Below, piece after piece: positions 51,308 through 60,966 of a DNA stretch of 64,000 nucleotides (position 1 is the first letter of the stretch; each line of letters begins with the position of its first letter). Under the pieces are notes generated by a model that saw only the letters and a program-made list of their open reading frames with translations, was not told where the DNA came from and did not search any database. The stretch comes from Burkholderiaceae bacterium (GTDB lineage: Bacteria; Pseudomonadota; Gammaproteobacteria; Burkholderiales; Burkholderiaceae_C). Position numbers and translations under genes: made by a program. The stretch covers positions 1 through 64,000 of the forward strand of contig JAEUOU010000010.1 of the NCBI GenBank assembly GCA_016790575.1, read 5' to 3'.

Positions 51308-53554
51308 TTGCGAAACTATCTCATTGGATCGGCTCTGACTCTGACGGCACTGGGCAGTAGTGCTTTGGGTCTCGGGCGCGTGCAGGGTGCCGCCTGGATT
51401 GGTAAACCGTTGTCGGTAACGGTCCCGGTTCGGCTGGAAATCCCCGAGGAGCCCTCTGCGCTTTGTCCAGAGGTCGAGGTGTTTCAGGGGGATACACGTG
51501 TCAATCCGGACCGGGTTACCGTGGTGGTGGGTGGACGCAACCCTCGCGAGCCGGTCCTTCAGGTGCGTGCGGCGGTTCTCGTCGAAGAGCCAGTCGTAAC
51601 TTTGTATGTGCGGGTGGGTTGCGCGAATCGAACATCACGCCGCTACGTTTTGCTGGCAGAGCCGGAGCCGGAGCAGGATTCGGCAGTTCCGGTTCCTCCA
51701 GCGGCGGCGTCACCGCCTCTCGTTCGACCGGTCGCGCCCGTGCCGGCAAATGCATCCGGATCGGGTGCTTCGGCTGGTGCCGGCGTAGCGTCCGGAGCGC
51801 CGGGTTCGAATCGGCGAGACGCCTCGTCGGGTGCAGACCCGAGGTCTCAAGGCCGACAGACCGCCACGGTAGCCAGGCCGGTGGACGTGCTCGATTCAAC
51901 CGGTAGTACACCGAAGCCTCGAGCGGTCGTGCGCGTTCCGGACGCCACGCCGCCCAAGATGCTTCTTGGAAGGTCCCGATTGAAGCTCGATCCGGTTGAG
52001 CTTCTTATCGAACGTGACCCGGTCCTGCGTTCTACCCGCGAGTTGGGTCAGGTTCCCGGCGAAGCGGATCCGCGTCGCAGTGAGATGGCAGCACTTTGGA
52101 AGGCACTGAACGCAAGTCCCGAAGATATTCTGAAGGCGGAGCAGCGGCTGGTCAGCATGCAGACCACTTTGTCAGCGATAGAAACCCAGCATCGACAGCA
52201 ATCTCGCCTCGTCGGCGAATTGCGGGCCGAGCTGGAAAAAGCCAAGGAAACGAACAGCCGCTCCCAGATTATTCTTGCCGTGATGGGGTTCCTGACGGCG
52301 CTTGCTGCGCTGTTGGCGGGTTTTGTCTGGTATCGGGCGCGCAAGCGCTCCGAATCGGCCTGGTGGAATGTCGAGGATGATGCGGCGTCAAAGGAAGAGA
52401 GTGATCCAGTACCTGCTCCTGTCTTCCCACGGCCAGAAGCCAACTTAGGGTCACGGAAAAGCGAGATTCGTACGCAGGAGCCGATTGGCGCGTCAGGTAC
52501 AGGGACGACACCACTCGTCGTCCCCATCTCTCCGGCGACCCCCGCACCGACAACTGAAACATTGCGTGTATTGGGCGCTCGAAACGAGGCCCCATCAGTC
52601 GAAGTGCCGGAATTCGTACCCAGTGAAGGAGGGGCTTCCAGGGCAGTCAACGTTGACGAGCTTGTCGACGTACAGCAAGAGGCGGACTTCTTTGTCTCCT
52701 TGGGCGATTTTGACAAAGCGATCGAAGTTCTGACCAACCATATAGCGGAGAACTCGCAGACCAGTGCGTTGGCCTACCTTGACTTGCTGAAGATCTACCA
52801 TCTTCAGGGACGTCGGGAAGATTACGAAGCGGTACGCATGGACTTCAATCGCGTATTCAATGCCGAGGCACCAGCGTTTGACGCCTACGATCAGGTGGGT
52901 CGCGGACTCGAAGCCTATGGCTCAGCGATCAGTCGCATCGTTACGTTGTGGCCGTCGCCCAAAGTGCTCGCGGTAATTGAAGAGTCGATATTCCGCAAGC
53001 CCGGCAGGGGAGCCCAGGCTTTTGATCTTGAGGCCTATCGCGAGCTCATGCTGTTGCACGCCATAGCCAAGGAAATTGCTGGCGAGGTTGAATCCAATAC
53101 CTCGCCGACACCATTGCTTGCGGACGAACCCATTCGGCTTGAACCGTTGCCCTATCGGCCGAAATTCGAGAATACGAATATCCATCCGTTGTCGGCAACT
53201 TCAGAGGATTCGCAATCGGTTTCGCCTGTCCTGGTCGAACCGGCAACGCCCGCGCCAACGCCAACGCCAAAGCCCATGGCGCCAATGCAGCCAGGCGTTG
53301 TTGCAGCACCAGTCGAAGTCGCGATGCCGAGGGTTCCGAAATCTTCGAAAATTGGTCTTGATATTGACTTGTCTGCATTCTCTGGACCGGAGGAGGCCCC
53401 CTCCAACGCGCGAGTTTCATTGCCAGACCTGCCACCGATTCCCTCGCGAGATGCGACCGTGGCGTCGAGCGCTGGCTCGGCTACACCGTCCATAGGAAAC
53501 CTGATCGACTTTGATTTGTTGGACGAGTCCCTGCCCAAAGGGCAGCGAAAGTAA
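51308..53554 (+). CDS. FimV-like inner-membrane protein with TPR region
   Basis: About 748 residues. It has an N-terminal signal (RNYLIGSALTLTALGSSALG), a FimV N-terminal domain (G-K-P-L-S-V-T-V-P-V-R-L, about 30-110), a Pro/Ala-rich low-complexity stretch, a coiled coil (about 295-340), one transmembrane helix (ILAVMGFLTALAALLAGFVW) and a cytoplasmic TPR-like region (about 450-600), with Pro-Thr repeats and a short acidic C-terminus. FimV proteins organise polar type IV pilus and secretion machinery. No ATG precedes the signal peptide in frame; I chose TTG at 51308. The peptidoglycan-binding LysM domain of many FimV proteins is not visible. Confidence 0.75.
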   Translation: MRNYLIGSALTLTALGSSALGLGRVQGAAWIGKPLSVTVPVRLEIPEEPSALCPEVEVFQGDTRVNPDRVTVVVGGRNPREPVLQVRAAVLVEEPVVTLYVRVGCANRTSRRYVLLAEPEPEQDSAVPVPPAAASPPLVRPVAPVPANASGSGASAGAGVASGAPGSNRRDASSGADPRSQGRQTATVARPVDVLDSTGSTPKPRAVVRVPDATPPKMLLGRSRLKLDPVELLIERDPVLRSTRELGQVPGEADPRRSEMAALWKALNASPEDILKAEQRLVSMQTTLSAIETQHRQQSRLVGELRAELEKAKETNSRSQIILAVMGFLTALAALLAGFVWYRARKRSESAWWNVEDDAASKEESDPVPAPVFPRPEANLGSRKSEIRTQEPIGASGTGTTPLVVPISPATPAPTTETLRVLGARNEAPSVEVPEFVPSEGGASRAVNVDELVDVQQEADFFVSLGDFDKAIEVLTNHIAENSQTSALAYLDLLKIYHLQGRREDYEAVRMDFNRVFNAEAPAFDAYDQVGRGLEAYGSAISRIVTLWPSPKVLAVIEESIFRKPGRGAQAFDLEAYRELMLLHAIAKEIAGEVESNTSPTPLLADEPIRLEPLPYRPKFENTNIHPLSATSEDSQSVSPVLVEPATPAPTPTPKPMAPMQPGVVAAPVEVAMPRVPKSSKIGLDIDLSAFSGPEEAPSNARVSLPDLPPIPSRDATVASSAGSATPSIGNLIDFDLLDESLPKGQRK

Positions 53555-53581
53555 TTTACTGTGATGTGGCCGCTACGACGG

Positions 53582-54598
53582 CTACCGTCGAACCTGTAGC
53601 GATCCGGGATTGACAATGTTCGTGGGAGTTCCGCGTACAAAGTTGACAACGTTGTCGAATGCGGCGCCGAAGTATTGCTCGTAGCTGTCCAGCTCGACGT
53701 AGCCAATATGGGGTGTGCAGATGCAGTTCTCGAGCCGCAGCAGCGCGTGTCCCTGCAATATTGGCTCGCTTTCGAACACATCAACAGCAGCCATCCCCGG
53801 TCTTCCGCGGTTCAAGGCGCTGATGAGGCTGTCCGGTTCCAGGATCTCCGCGCGCGACGTGTTGATCAGTAGCGAAGTGGGTTTCATTCTCGCAAGATCT
53901 TCTCCAGTCACCAAGGACCGAGTGGCTTCCGCCAGTCGCAAGTGGAGGGTCAAGACGTCGCTCTGTTCAAAAAGGTGCTCTCGACATTCAAAAGTCGCCA
54001 GCCCATCTGCCTGGGCTTTGTTCCGGGAACTCTCACTGCCCCATACCTGAACCTTCATTCCGAATGCCTTGCCATAGCCTGCAACCAACTGACCGATTCG
54101 TCCGTAACCCCAAACCCCGAGCGTGCGGTTGCGCAGAACGGTGCCCAACGAAAAGTTGCTTGGCATGCTCGCGGTTTTGAGACCGGATTGTTGCCAGGCG
54201 CCATGCTTGAGATGGGCCACATATTGGGGAAGCCGACGCGATGCAGCCATCATCAAAGCCCAGGTCAGTTCCGCGGGAGCATAGGGTGAACCGACCCCTT
54301 CAGCGACTGCAATGCCGCGCTCAGTACAGGCGTTGATGTCGATATGAGAACCGGCCCGTCCGGTTTGGGAAATTAGTTTCAGTCGCGGAAGCTTCTCCAC
54401 CAGTTGTCGCGTGATATGGGTCCTCTCCCGGATCAGCACGATGATGTCGGCATCCTTCAAGCGTATCGACAATTGGCCCAACCCCTTGACAGTATTGGTG
54501 TAGACCTTGGCGGGGTATTCGTCCAGCTTGGCGGCACAAGCCAACTTTCGGACCGCGTCTTGATAATCGTCGAGAATCACAATGTTCATGGACAGCAT
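53582..54598 (-). CDS. D-2-hydroxyacid dehydrogenase family protein
   Basis: 338 residues. The NAD-binding motif is G-V-W-G-Y-G-R-I-G-Q near residue 155, and the catalytic triad is in N-T-S-R-A-E, V-F-E-S-E-P and T-P-H-I-G-Y. The family includes phosphoglycerate, glyoxylate and formate dehydrogenases; the substrate here is not determinable. The ATG at 54598 has AAAGG at 4 bp; an in-frame ATG at 54589 is the alternative. It converges with the fimV-like gene. Confidence 0.9.
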   Translation of the reverse strand: MLSMNIVILDDYQDAVRKLACAAKLDEYPAKVYTNTVKGLGQLSIRLKDADIIVLIRERTHITRQLVEKLPRLKLISQTGRAGSHIDINACTERGIAVAEGVGSPYAPAELTWALMMAASRRLPQYVAHLKHGAWQQSGLKTASMPSNFSLGTVLRNRTLGVWGYGRIGQLVAGYGKAFGMKVQVWGSESSRNKAQADGLATFECREHLFEQSDVLTLHLRLAEATRSLVTGEDLARMKPTSLLINTSRAEILEPDSLISALNRGRPGMAAVDVFESEPILQGHALLRLENCICTPHIGYVELDSYEQYFGAAFDNVVNFVRGTPTNIVNPGSLQVRR

Positions 54599-55131
54599 TG
54601 TGCCTTTGCCAACTCATGGCGGTCTCCCCACGATGAGATCCAGGACTAAAAGGGGTCGGTCGGGTGTTACCGGTTCGCGTTGCGAGCGTCTGTCATTCGC
54701 TCGAGTTCAGCGCATACATCGGCCATTCGTCCGGAAATCACCATTCGACCTGCAAGCGAATGGTCGGGACCATCGGCGAAGCGGACTATGCGCAAGGCAC
54801 GAGCGCTGTTGCCTCGGACGCCCGGCCCTCCGTCACAAATCTCAGCGGTTTTCGGAATTGCGACCGGCGCAGGAAAGATGACGGATGTCGCCGGGACGCG
54901 TTGACCGGAGCATGCTGAATGCTCGCGACCGCAACCTGAGCCACTCGGTAGTTTTATAGATGTAAACAGGCCGGAAAAAAAGCCGGCAAAAGCCATCGCA
55001 ACAGTTCCCATGTGAACCCTTCCTGGAGAGACAGGTTGAACATAGGCAGGATTGCTGAAGAAGGCTGACCGCCCAGGGAAGAGTGCCAGTTCGGCCTCAT
55101 CGCCCGCCACCTGAGAGTCAGAAACAAGATG
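54599..55131. other. Gap without an intact gene
   Basis: 533 bp between the hydroxyacid dehydrogenase and lexA. A minus-strand frame of 147 codons is open (54667-55110) but has atypical composition and no family-like start. Apart from the acyl-CoA dehydrogenase-like remnant annotated separately, I see nothing convincing: no tRNA, no strong terminator. Confidence 0.6.
54736..54840 (-). pseudogene. Remnant of an acyl-CoA dehydrogenase C-terminus
   Basis: About 35 codons on the minus strand read D-G-G-P-G-V then R-A-L-R-I-V-R-F-A-D-G-P-D. Acyl-CoA dehydrogenases end with H-G-G-x-G-V, about 20 residues, then R[12 protein letters not shown]. The spacing is shortened by about 8 residues and the V-H is lost. 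This suggests a decayed copy; only the C-terminal signature remains. A chance match is possible. Confidence 0.35.
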
Positions 55132-55806
55132 TCAGAACATCAAGCTGTTTCGAATCAGACCAACCGCAAGGCCTTCGATCTCAAACGGCTCTTCGGCCTG
55201 AACCACGATGGTCGGATAGTCGGGGTTTTCGGCATGTAGTTCGACTCTGCCGCCTTGATACCAGTAGCGCTTGACGGTTACCTCATCCCCCAAGCGCGCA
55301 ACAACGATCTGTCCGTTTCTGGCCTCGCGGCGTGTCTGTACGGCCAACAGGTCACCATCGATAATTCCAGCGTCTCGCATTGACATGCCTCGAACCCGGA
55401 GAAGATAGTCCGGCCGATTCGGGAAAAGACTGCTTTCGACATGGTAGGCTTGATCGACATGTTCCTGGGCGAGGATCGGCGATCCTGCTGCCACCCGCCC
55501 GATCAGCGGCAAGACCAGTTGCGAAAGCCCCGGGAGCGGCAGGTTGAACTGGTTGCGGCGAGACTCCGCAAGAGAGCGTAAAGTCTGGCTGCGCAGGCGA
55601 ATGCCGCGCGATGTTCCACTGACTAGTTCAATGGCCCCTTTGCGCGCCAGTGCCTGCAGGTGCTCTTCCGCTGCGTTTGCAGACTTGAAACCCAGTTCGT
55701 TGGCAATTTCAGCCCGGGTAGGAGGGGCGCCTGTCCTCGCCATGGTGTTTTCGATGAGTTCGAGAATCTGTTGCTGGCGTGCGGTCAGTTTGGGAATATC
55801 GGTCAT
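55132..55806 (-). CDS. lexA: LexA repressor
   Basis: 224 residues. An N-terminal winged helix-turn-helix ([20 protein letters not shown]) is followed by the self-cleavage site Ala107-Gly108 and the Ser142/Lys179 catalytic dyad (R-G-M-S-M-R and V-T-V-K-R-Y). It represses SOS genes and cleaves itself when RecA is activated. The upstream gap contains a consensus SOS box, so autoregulation is expected. It is divergent from the asparaginase gene. Confidence 0.96.
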   Translation of the reverse strand: MTDIPKLTARQQQILELIENTMARTGAPPTRAEIANELGFKSANAAEEHLQALARKGAIELVSGTSRGIRLRSQTLRSLAESRRNQFNLPLPGLSQLVLPLIGRVAAGSPILAQEHVDQAYHVESSLFPNRPDYLLRVRGMSMRDAGIIDGDLLAVQTRREARNGQIVVARLGDEVTVKRYWYQGGRVELHAENPDYPTIVVQAEEPFEIEGLAVGLIRNSLMF

Positions 55807-55858
55807 GACAGGCTCCTGCGTCGTTTCAGGTCACTTAAGCTGGAAGTTCATACAGTTA

Positions 55859-55874
55859 CTGTAGTTTTACACAG
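55859..55874. promoter_or_regulatory. LexA-binding SOS box
   Basis: CTGT-N8-ACAG (CTGTAGTTTTACACAG). It lies 53 bp upstream of lexA and 11 bp upstream of the asparaginase ATG. An overlapping palindrome TACAGTTACTGTA (55851-55863) may be a second half-site. It could control both divergent genes. Confidence 0.8.
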
Positions 55875-55885
55875 TTTTTTAATTT

Positions 55886-56866
55886 ATGCAAGCAAGTGCA
55901 AAGAAAGTTGTGGTGTTGGGTACCGGCGGGACGATTGCGGGCGTTGCCAGGGACCGGGGGGATACGCTGGGATACACCGCCGGGGTCATACCGATACGGG
56001 ATTTGCTGGCGAACGTCGCGGTAAGCGCTGATTTGGAACTTGTTGCCGAGCAGGTGATGCAACTTGACAGCAAAGACATGAATGAGTCGGCGTGGTGTGC
56101 CATTTTGCAGCGCTGTCGTTTCTGGTTGGCGCAAGACGATGTGGGCGCGCTGGTAATTACCCATGGAACTGATACGTTGGAAGAGACGGCGTTTTTTCTC
56201 GATGCCGCCTTGCCACCAGACAAGCCCGTGGTCTTGACCTGTGCGATGCGTCCCGCGTCGGCGCTTGTTCCCGACGGGCCGCAAAATCTAGCGGACGCCA
56301 TTGTTCTGGCCAAGGGCCTTGGTGAGGGCGGCGTGTATGTTGTCTGTGCCGGCCTTGTTCATCAGGCGTGTGATGTGCAGAAGGTTCACACCGATCGACT
56401 GGACGCGTTTGACTCGGGCGATCCCGGCCCATGGGGTGCCATCGTCGCGGGGCAGATTCGGAAATACGGCAGAGGGCATGGCCCGAAGGTAACGATCGAT
56501 CCCGACATCGTTGAACGCACGGCGCCCCAGAACTGGCCGCGGGTCGAAATCGTCTTCAACCATGCGGGAGCCGATGGGGCACTGATTGCTGCAATGTTGG
56601 AACCGGCTGCGGACAGTCGCAAGGTTGCCGGAATCGTTGTCGCGGCGACAGGTAACGGCACGGTTTCCAATGGGTTGGAGTCGGCGCTGCTGGCAGCACA
56701 GGGACGAGGGGTGCGTGTCGTCCGGTCAACGCGCTGTGCGCGGGGCAGTGTGACTCCAGTGCCTGGCGCAAGAGTCCCCGACTCGCGAGGTCTAAGCCCC
56801 GTCAAGGCCCGGATCGCTCTGATGCTGGAATTGTTGGGCGGTCACTGGTTTACGTCTCAGCAATAG
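55886..56866 (+). CDS. L-asparaginase (type I/II fold), probably cytoplasmic
   Basis: 326 residues. Motif 1 is G-T-G-G-T-I-A-G (nucleophile Thr near 13-16) and motif 2 H-G-T-D-T (near 92-96). It hydrolyses asparagine to aspartate and ammonia. No signal peptide is visible (MQASAKKVVVLGTGG), so it is likely cytoplasmic. Length is typical. The start lies 11 bp from the LexA box, so expression may be linked to the SOS response. It converges with adk; a bidirectional hairpin separates them. Confidence 0.9.
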   Translation: MQASAKKVVVLGTGGTIAGVARDRGDTLGYTAGVIPIRDLLANVAVSADLELVAEQVMQLDSKDMNESAWCAILQRCRFWLAQDDVGALVITHGTDTLEETAFFLDAALPPDKPVVLTCAMRPASALVPDGPQNLADAIVLAKGLGEGGVYVVCAGLVHQACDVQKVHTDRLDAFDSGDPGPWGAIVAGQIRKYGRGHGPKVTIDPDIVERTAPQNWPRVEIVFNHAGADGALIAAMLEPAADSRKVAGIVVAATGNGTVSNGLESALLAAQGRGVRVVRSTRCARGSVTPVPGARVPDSRGLSPVKARIALMLELLGGHWFTSQQ

Positions 56867-56868
56867 AA

Positions 56869-56889
56869 AAGCCTCGCACCGCGAGGCTT
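56869..56889. terminator. Bidirectional terminator between asparaginase and adk
   Basis: 9-bp stem AAGCCTCGC / GCGAGGCTT with a 3-base loop. The T-run is on the minus strand (TTTTCT), so it mainly serves adk, which ends 64 bp away, and possibly the asparaginase transcript. Confidence 0.7.
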
Positions 56890-56952
56890 AGGATTGCCTG
56901 ACGTACCGACGTCGCAGGCCCATCGGGTTCGGCCCAGTGGCGACCTTTAGGC

Positions 56953-57648
<696 letters not shown>

Positions 57649-57718
57649 TCAAGTCGGGATGCAACCGCTCGAAGGGCTACCGTTCTAAAGCAACCGTCGA
57701 GAATAGCACGGGGAGGCC

Positions 57719-58489
57719 TTATGAAGCCTTACATTGATCCGGCCACGTGGCCCGGACTCGGTCCAGATCCTCCGGGGTGTCGACGCCGCCAGCCGGTGCG
57801 TGGTCGACCACGTGCACGGCAATACGGTACCCATGCCACAACGCGCGCAGTTGCTCCAGGGACTCCAGGGTTTCGAGGGGAGAGGGGTGTAGTCGAGGAT
57901 AATTTTTCAGAAACCCGACCCGATAGCCGTATATGCCGATATGGCGCAAAGGCGCGGGCGTTGTCAGCCGGGCGACGCCTCCGTTATTGCCATCCCGCCA
58001 CCAGGGAATCGGCGCGCGGCTGAAGTACATCGCGTTGCCAACGGCATCCAGCACAACTTTGACCACGTTCGGATTGGACAGATCATGCTGCGAGTCGATC
58101 GGATGTGCCGCGGTACTCATGGCCACCTGGCCGCCAGGAGGGAGCAAACAGGCCACTGCGTCGATGAGCGCAGGTTCTATCAGTGGCTCGTCACCCTGGA
58201 CGTTGACAACACATTCTTCCTCGCCAAGCCCCAGCAGGGCGCTGGCTTGCGCGAGCCGGTCACTGCCGCTGAGGTGATCAACGTTCGTGAGAATGGCTTC
58301 AAACCCGTGACGCTTGCAGGCTTGCACCACCGTGGAATCATCAGCTGCGACGATGACACGCTTCGCACCCGAAAGCGATGCTCGTTCAGCAACACGCACG
58401 ACCATCGGCGCGCCGTGTATGTCAGCCAAGGGTTTTCCGGGGAGCCTGCTGGAGGCCAGTCGAGCCGGAATGAGAACGGTAAACGTCAT
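57719..58489 (-). CDS. kdsB: 3-deoxy-manno-octulosonate cytidylyltransferase (CMP-KDO synthetase)
   Basis: 256 residues. The nucleotide-binding N-terminus is [15 protein letters not shown]; further motifs are V-N-V-Q-G-D-E-P-L and H-I-G-I-Y-G-Y-R. It activates KDO for lipopolysaccharide inner-core synthesis. It is 6 bp downstream of trm112 in the lpxK-trm112-kdsB operon. Confidence 0.96.
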   Translation of the reverse strand: MTFTVLIPARLASSRLPGKPLADIHGAPMVVRVAERASLSGAKRVIVAADDSTVVQACKRHGFEAILTNVDHLSGSDRLAQASALLGLGEEECVVNVQGDEPLIEPALIDAVACLLPPGGQVAMSTAAHPIDSQHDLSNPNVVKVVLDAVGNAMYFSRAPIPWWRDGNNGGVARLTTPAPLRHIGIYGYRVGFLKNYPRLHPSPLETLESLEQLRALWHGYRIAVHVVDHAPAGGVDTPEDLDRVRATWPDQCKAS

Positions 58490-58495
58490 CGTCGC

Positions 58496-58702
58496 TCAGG
58501 GTAGCGACGGCCGTGGCGGGAGCGCGGCCAGTTCCTCTTCCGTCACCGTCCGCGCCTCGCCTTCCAGCATCACCGGTATGCCATCCCGGATCGGATAGGC
58601 CAGTCGGGCGCTGCGTGAAATCAGCTCCTGGCGGGTCAGGTCGTAATCCAACGGCCCTTTGGTGATCGGGCAAACCAGCAGCTCAAGCAGTCGAGTGTCC
58701 AT
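58496..58702 (-). CDS. Trm112-family (UPF0434) protein
   Basis: 68 residues ([18 protein letters not shown], then [13 protein letters not shown]). One N-terminal cysteine remains of the zinc-ribbon found in eukaryotic Trm112. Function in bacteria is unclear; relatives occur beside lpxK and kdsB in most betaproteobacteria. The start ATG lies inside the end of lpxK (20-base overlap), so translation is likely coupled. The longer reading within lpxK was rejected. Confidence 0.92.
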   Translation of the reverse strand: MDTRLLELLVCPITKGPLDYDLTRQELISRSARLAYPIRDGIPVMLEGEARTVTEEELAALPPRPSLP

Positions 58703-59744
58703 GGCCCAATGATACCGGCCGCTCGCCCCGGTTGAGATCCAGCGCGCTGTCAAACGTTTCCAGAAAACCTGGTTCCAGATGCAAATTCAGCCGTGCTGCC
58801 CATACCTCCGGATGATGAGCCCAGATTTTGGTCGCGTCCTTTTCGGTACAAATCCAGTCGGTGGTTCCCTGCGGCGCGGCGGGGAGTTCCTTCAGGCTGG
58901 CATGGTCGGCAAGCGCAATGCATCGCCCTGGTCGCAGCCCCGCCTGTTCCAGCATGGCAAAGAAGGCCTGCGGATTGGCAATTGCGGCCACGGCGCAGGT
59001 CTGTCGACCCGCCAGGTCACCCAGCGGCAGACGCGTGCCATCGGCGCGGAGCAATTCGGGGTCGAGGGTGCGATGCATCTGAAAGCTGGCCGGCCCTCTT
59101 GGCCCTTGGCTGCCAGCGTGCAGAAACAGCCGCGGCACAGTGGTCGTCCAACGTGACGGCCACGGCTCCCGCAGCGGCCCCGCTGGTAACAGCAGGCCAT
59201 TGCCGATGCCGGCGCTTCCGAAAACACACACTTCAAGGTGACGCCCCAGGGCAAGGTCCTGCATCCCGTCATCACAGAGCAGGATCTCGGTTTGGGGAAA
59301 CTCTGCCAGAAGCGCCTTTGCCGCCTCAGCGCGATCCGGTCCGACCCAAACCGGTACTCCGGTGCGCCGAAAAATCAGCAGAGGTTCGTCGCCGACTTCA
59401 TCAGCAAGGCTGTCGGCTTCAAGCTTTCGCTGGTCACGGCCACGGCGCCCGTAGCCACGGCTGATCACGCCGACCGCGATGCCGCGCGAGCGCAAGTGCT
59501 CAGCCAGTGCGATGACAACCGGGGTCTTGCCGCCGCCGCCGACGACCACGTTTCCGACCACCACCACCGTGACTGGCAGGCGTGTCGTTTTCAGTACGCC
59601 ACAGCGATACAGTGACTGCCTCAGCGCAACCAGCACGCCAAAAACCATCGAGACCGGGCGCAGCAGGGCGCTCGCGATTCCGCGGCGCTGCCAGACCGAC
59701 AGCAGACGAATCTGCCACTGCGGACGGGCGTCTGACGCCTCCAT
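58683..59744 (-). CDS. lpxK: Tetraacyldisaccharide 4'-kinase
   Basis: 353 residues. A membrane-associated N-terminal helix is followed by a P-loop [12 protein letters not shown] (near 65) and the second motif L-C-D-D-G-M-Q-D near 150. It phosphorylates the 4' position of the lipid A disaccharide. The ATG at 59744 lies 8 bp after exbD; the longer reading begins inside exbD. Order exbB-exbD-lpxK-trm112-kdsB is standard for Burkholderiales. Confidence 0.95.
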   Translation of the reverse strand: MEASDARPQWQIRLLSVWQRRGIASALLRPVSMVFGVLVALRQSLYRCGVLKTTRLPVTVVVVGNVVVGGGGKTPVVIALAEHLRSRGIAVGVISRGYGRRGRDQRKLEADSLADEVGDEPLLIFRRTGVPVWVGPDRAEAAKALLAEFPQTEILLCDDGMQDLALGRHLEVCVFGSAGIGNGLLLPAGPLREPWPSRWTTTVPRLFLHAGSQGPRGPASFQMHRTLDPELLRADGTRLPLGDLAGRQTCAVAAIANPQAFFAMLEQAGLRPGRCIALADHASLKELPAAPQGTTDWICTEKDATKIWAHHPEVWAARLNLHLEPGFLETFDSALDLNRGERPVSLGHGHSTA

Positions 59745-59751
59745 GCGAAGG

Positions 59752-60183
59752 TCAGCGTGCAGCGGCTTGCCCCGCCGTCTGGGTCGCAAAAGTCAGCTGG
59801 GACAGGCCCGCGCGTCGCGATGCCTCCATCACGGTGATGACCGACTGGTGCGTAGCGGCGGCGTCCGCGCTGATGATGACGACCGTGTCTTTCGCCGCAT
59901 AAGGGGCCATCTGTGCGGCCAACTCGGCGGCGCTACTGCCTGTCGTCGGCTTTCTGTTGATGCTCACCCGTCCGTCAGCCGAAACCGCCACGATGATTTC
60001 TTTCGGGTAGTCCCGCTGGGCCTGGGTGTCAGCGACGGGGAGTCGCAACTGCATCTCGGTAAATTTGCTGTACGTTGTCGACAGCATCAGAAAAATCAGT
60101 ACGACAAGCAGGACGTCGATGAACGGAATCAGGTTGATTTCCGGTTCGTCGCGCGAAGTTCCTCGAAAGTTCAGCTTTCTCAT
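59752..60183 (-). CDS. exbD: ExbD/TolR-family proton-channel subunit
   Basis: 143 residues: short cytoplasmic N-terminus (R-D-E-P-E-I-N-L-I-P-F-I-D-V), one membrane helix with the proton-carrying Asp of the family, and a periplasmic domain ending in a helical tail. With ExbB it couples proton flow to TonB-type energisation. It lies 30 bp downstream of exbB. No tonB is visible. Confidence 0.93.
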   Translation of the reverse strand: MRKLNFRGTSRDEPEINLIPFIDVLLVVLIFLMLSTTYSKFTEMQLRLPVADTQAQRDYPKEIIVAVSADGRVSINRKPTTGSSAAELAAQMAPYAAKDTVVIISADAAATHQSVITVMEASRRAGLSQLTFATQTAGQAAAR

Positions 60184-60213
60184 CGGGTCGCCTCAGGCAC
60201 TTGGGAGGCCGGC

Positions 60214-60846
60214 TCAGCGCCGAATCTCGGCCAGATGGCGGGCAAACCGTTCGCCGGAAAGCTCCAGGGTCAACAGGTAACCGTCCACTCGGGCCCGGAA
60301 ATAGCGCCAGAAAATCAGCGCCGGGATCGCGACAATCAGTCCGAAAGCAGTGTTGTACAACGCGACCGAAATGCCATGAGCGAGCTGCGCCGGATTTCCG
60401 CCGGGGGCCCCCCCGCCGGTCGGCGCCTGCGAGCCAAAAATTTCGATCATGCCGATCACGGTGCCCAGCAGTCCCAGCAACGGGGCGGCCGACGCAATCG
60501 TCGCCAGTGCGCTCAGGTAGCGCTCCAGCGAATGCGCAGCCTTTCGACCGGCGGCCTCCAGGGCTGCGCGAATGTCTTCGTCAGAACTGGACGGATCGCG
60601 CACCAGAGTCCGGATGCCTGCGGCAAGCACTTCACCCAGCGCCGAGTTTTGCGCCAACTGGTTGACGACTTCGGTCGACGGCAGTCCCTGGCGTGACACG
60701 GCAATGGCCTCGTCCAGAAGATTCGGTGGCGCCACCCGGGTGGTCTTGAGGCTGACCAGCCGCTCGGCGATCAATGCCAGGGCCACGACAGAGCAGGCAA
60801 TCAGGGGCCAGATCGGCCAGCCGGCGGCTTGTATGATCGAAAGCAA
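60214..60846 (-). CDS. exbB: ExbB/MotA/TolQ-family proton-channel subunit
   Basis: 210 residues with three membrane helices (LIACSVVALALIAERLV, S-A-A-P-L-L-G-L-L-G-T-V-I-G-M-I-E and Y-N-T-A-F-G-L-I-V-A-I-P-A-L-I-F) and the conserved G-L-L-G-T-V and A-L-Y-N-T-A motifs. It is the pore of the ExbBD motor. First gene of the lipid A operon on the minus strand. Confidence 0.93.
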   Translation of the reverse strand: MLSIIQAAGWPIWPLIACSVVALALIAERLVSLKTTRVAPPNLLDEAIAVSRQGLPSTEVVNQLAQNSALGEVLAAGIRTLVRDPSSSDEDIRAALEAAGRKAAHSLERYLSALATIASAAPLLGLLGTVIGMIEIFGSQAPTGGGAPGGNPAQLAHGISVALYNTAFGLIVAIPALIFWRYFRARVDGYLLTLELSGERFARHLAEIRR

Positions 60847-60966
60847 GAATATGTCTCCGCGTCAGGATCGAAAAGTTCTGCAGTCCAGAACCTGCGGGTC
60901 GATTATGGCGCAGTCAGCCCCGGTGCCCGGCCCGAATTCCCGGCGCTCTTGCCCTGGTTCCTTTTT

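Noticed and set aside
53256-53280. CCAACG tandem repeats in the fimV-like gene
   Set aside because: They encode a short Pro-Thr linker, ordinary in FimV proteins; only about three units.
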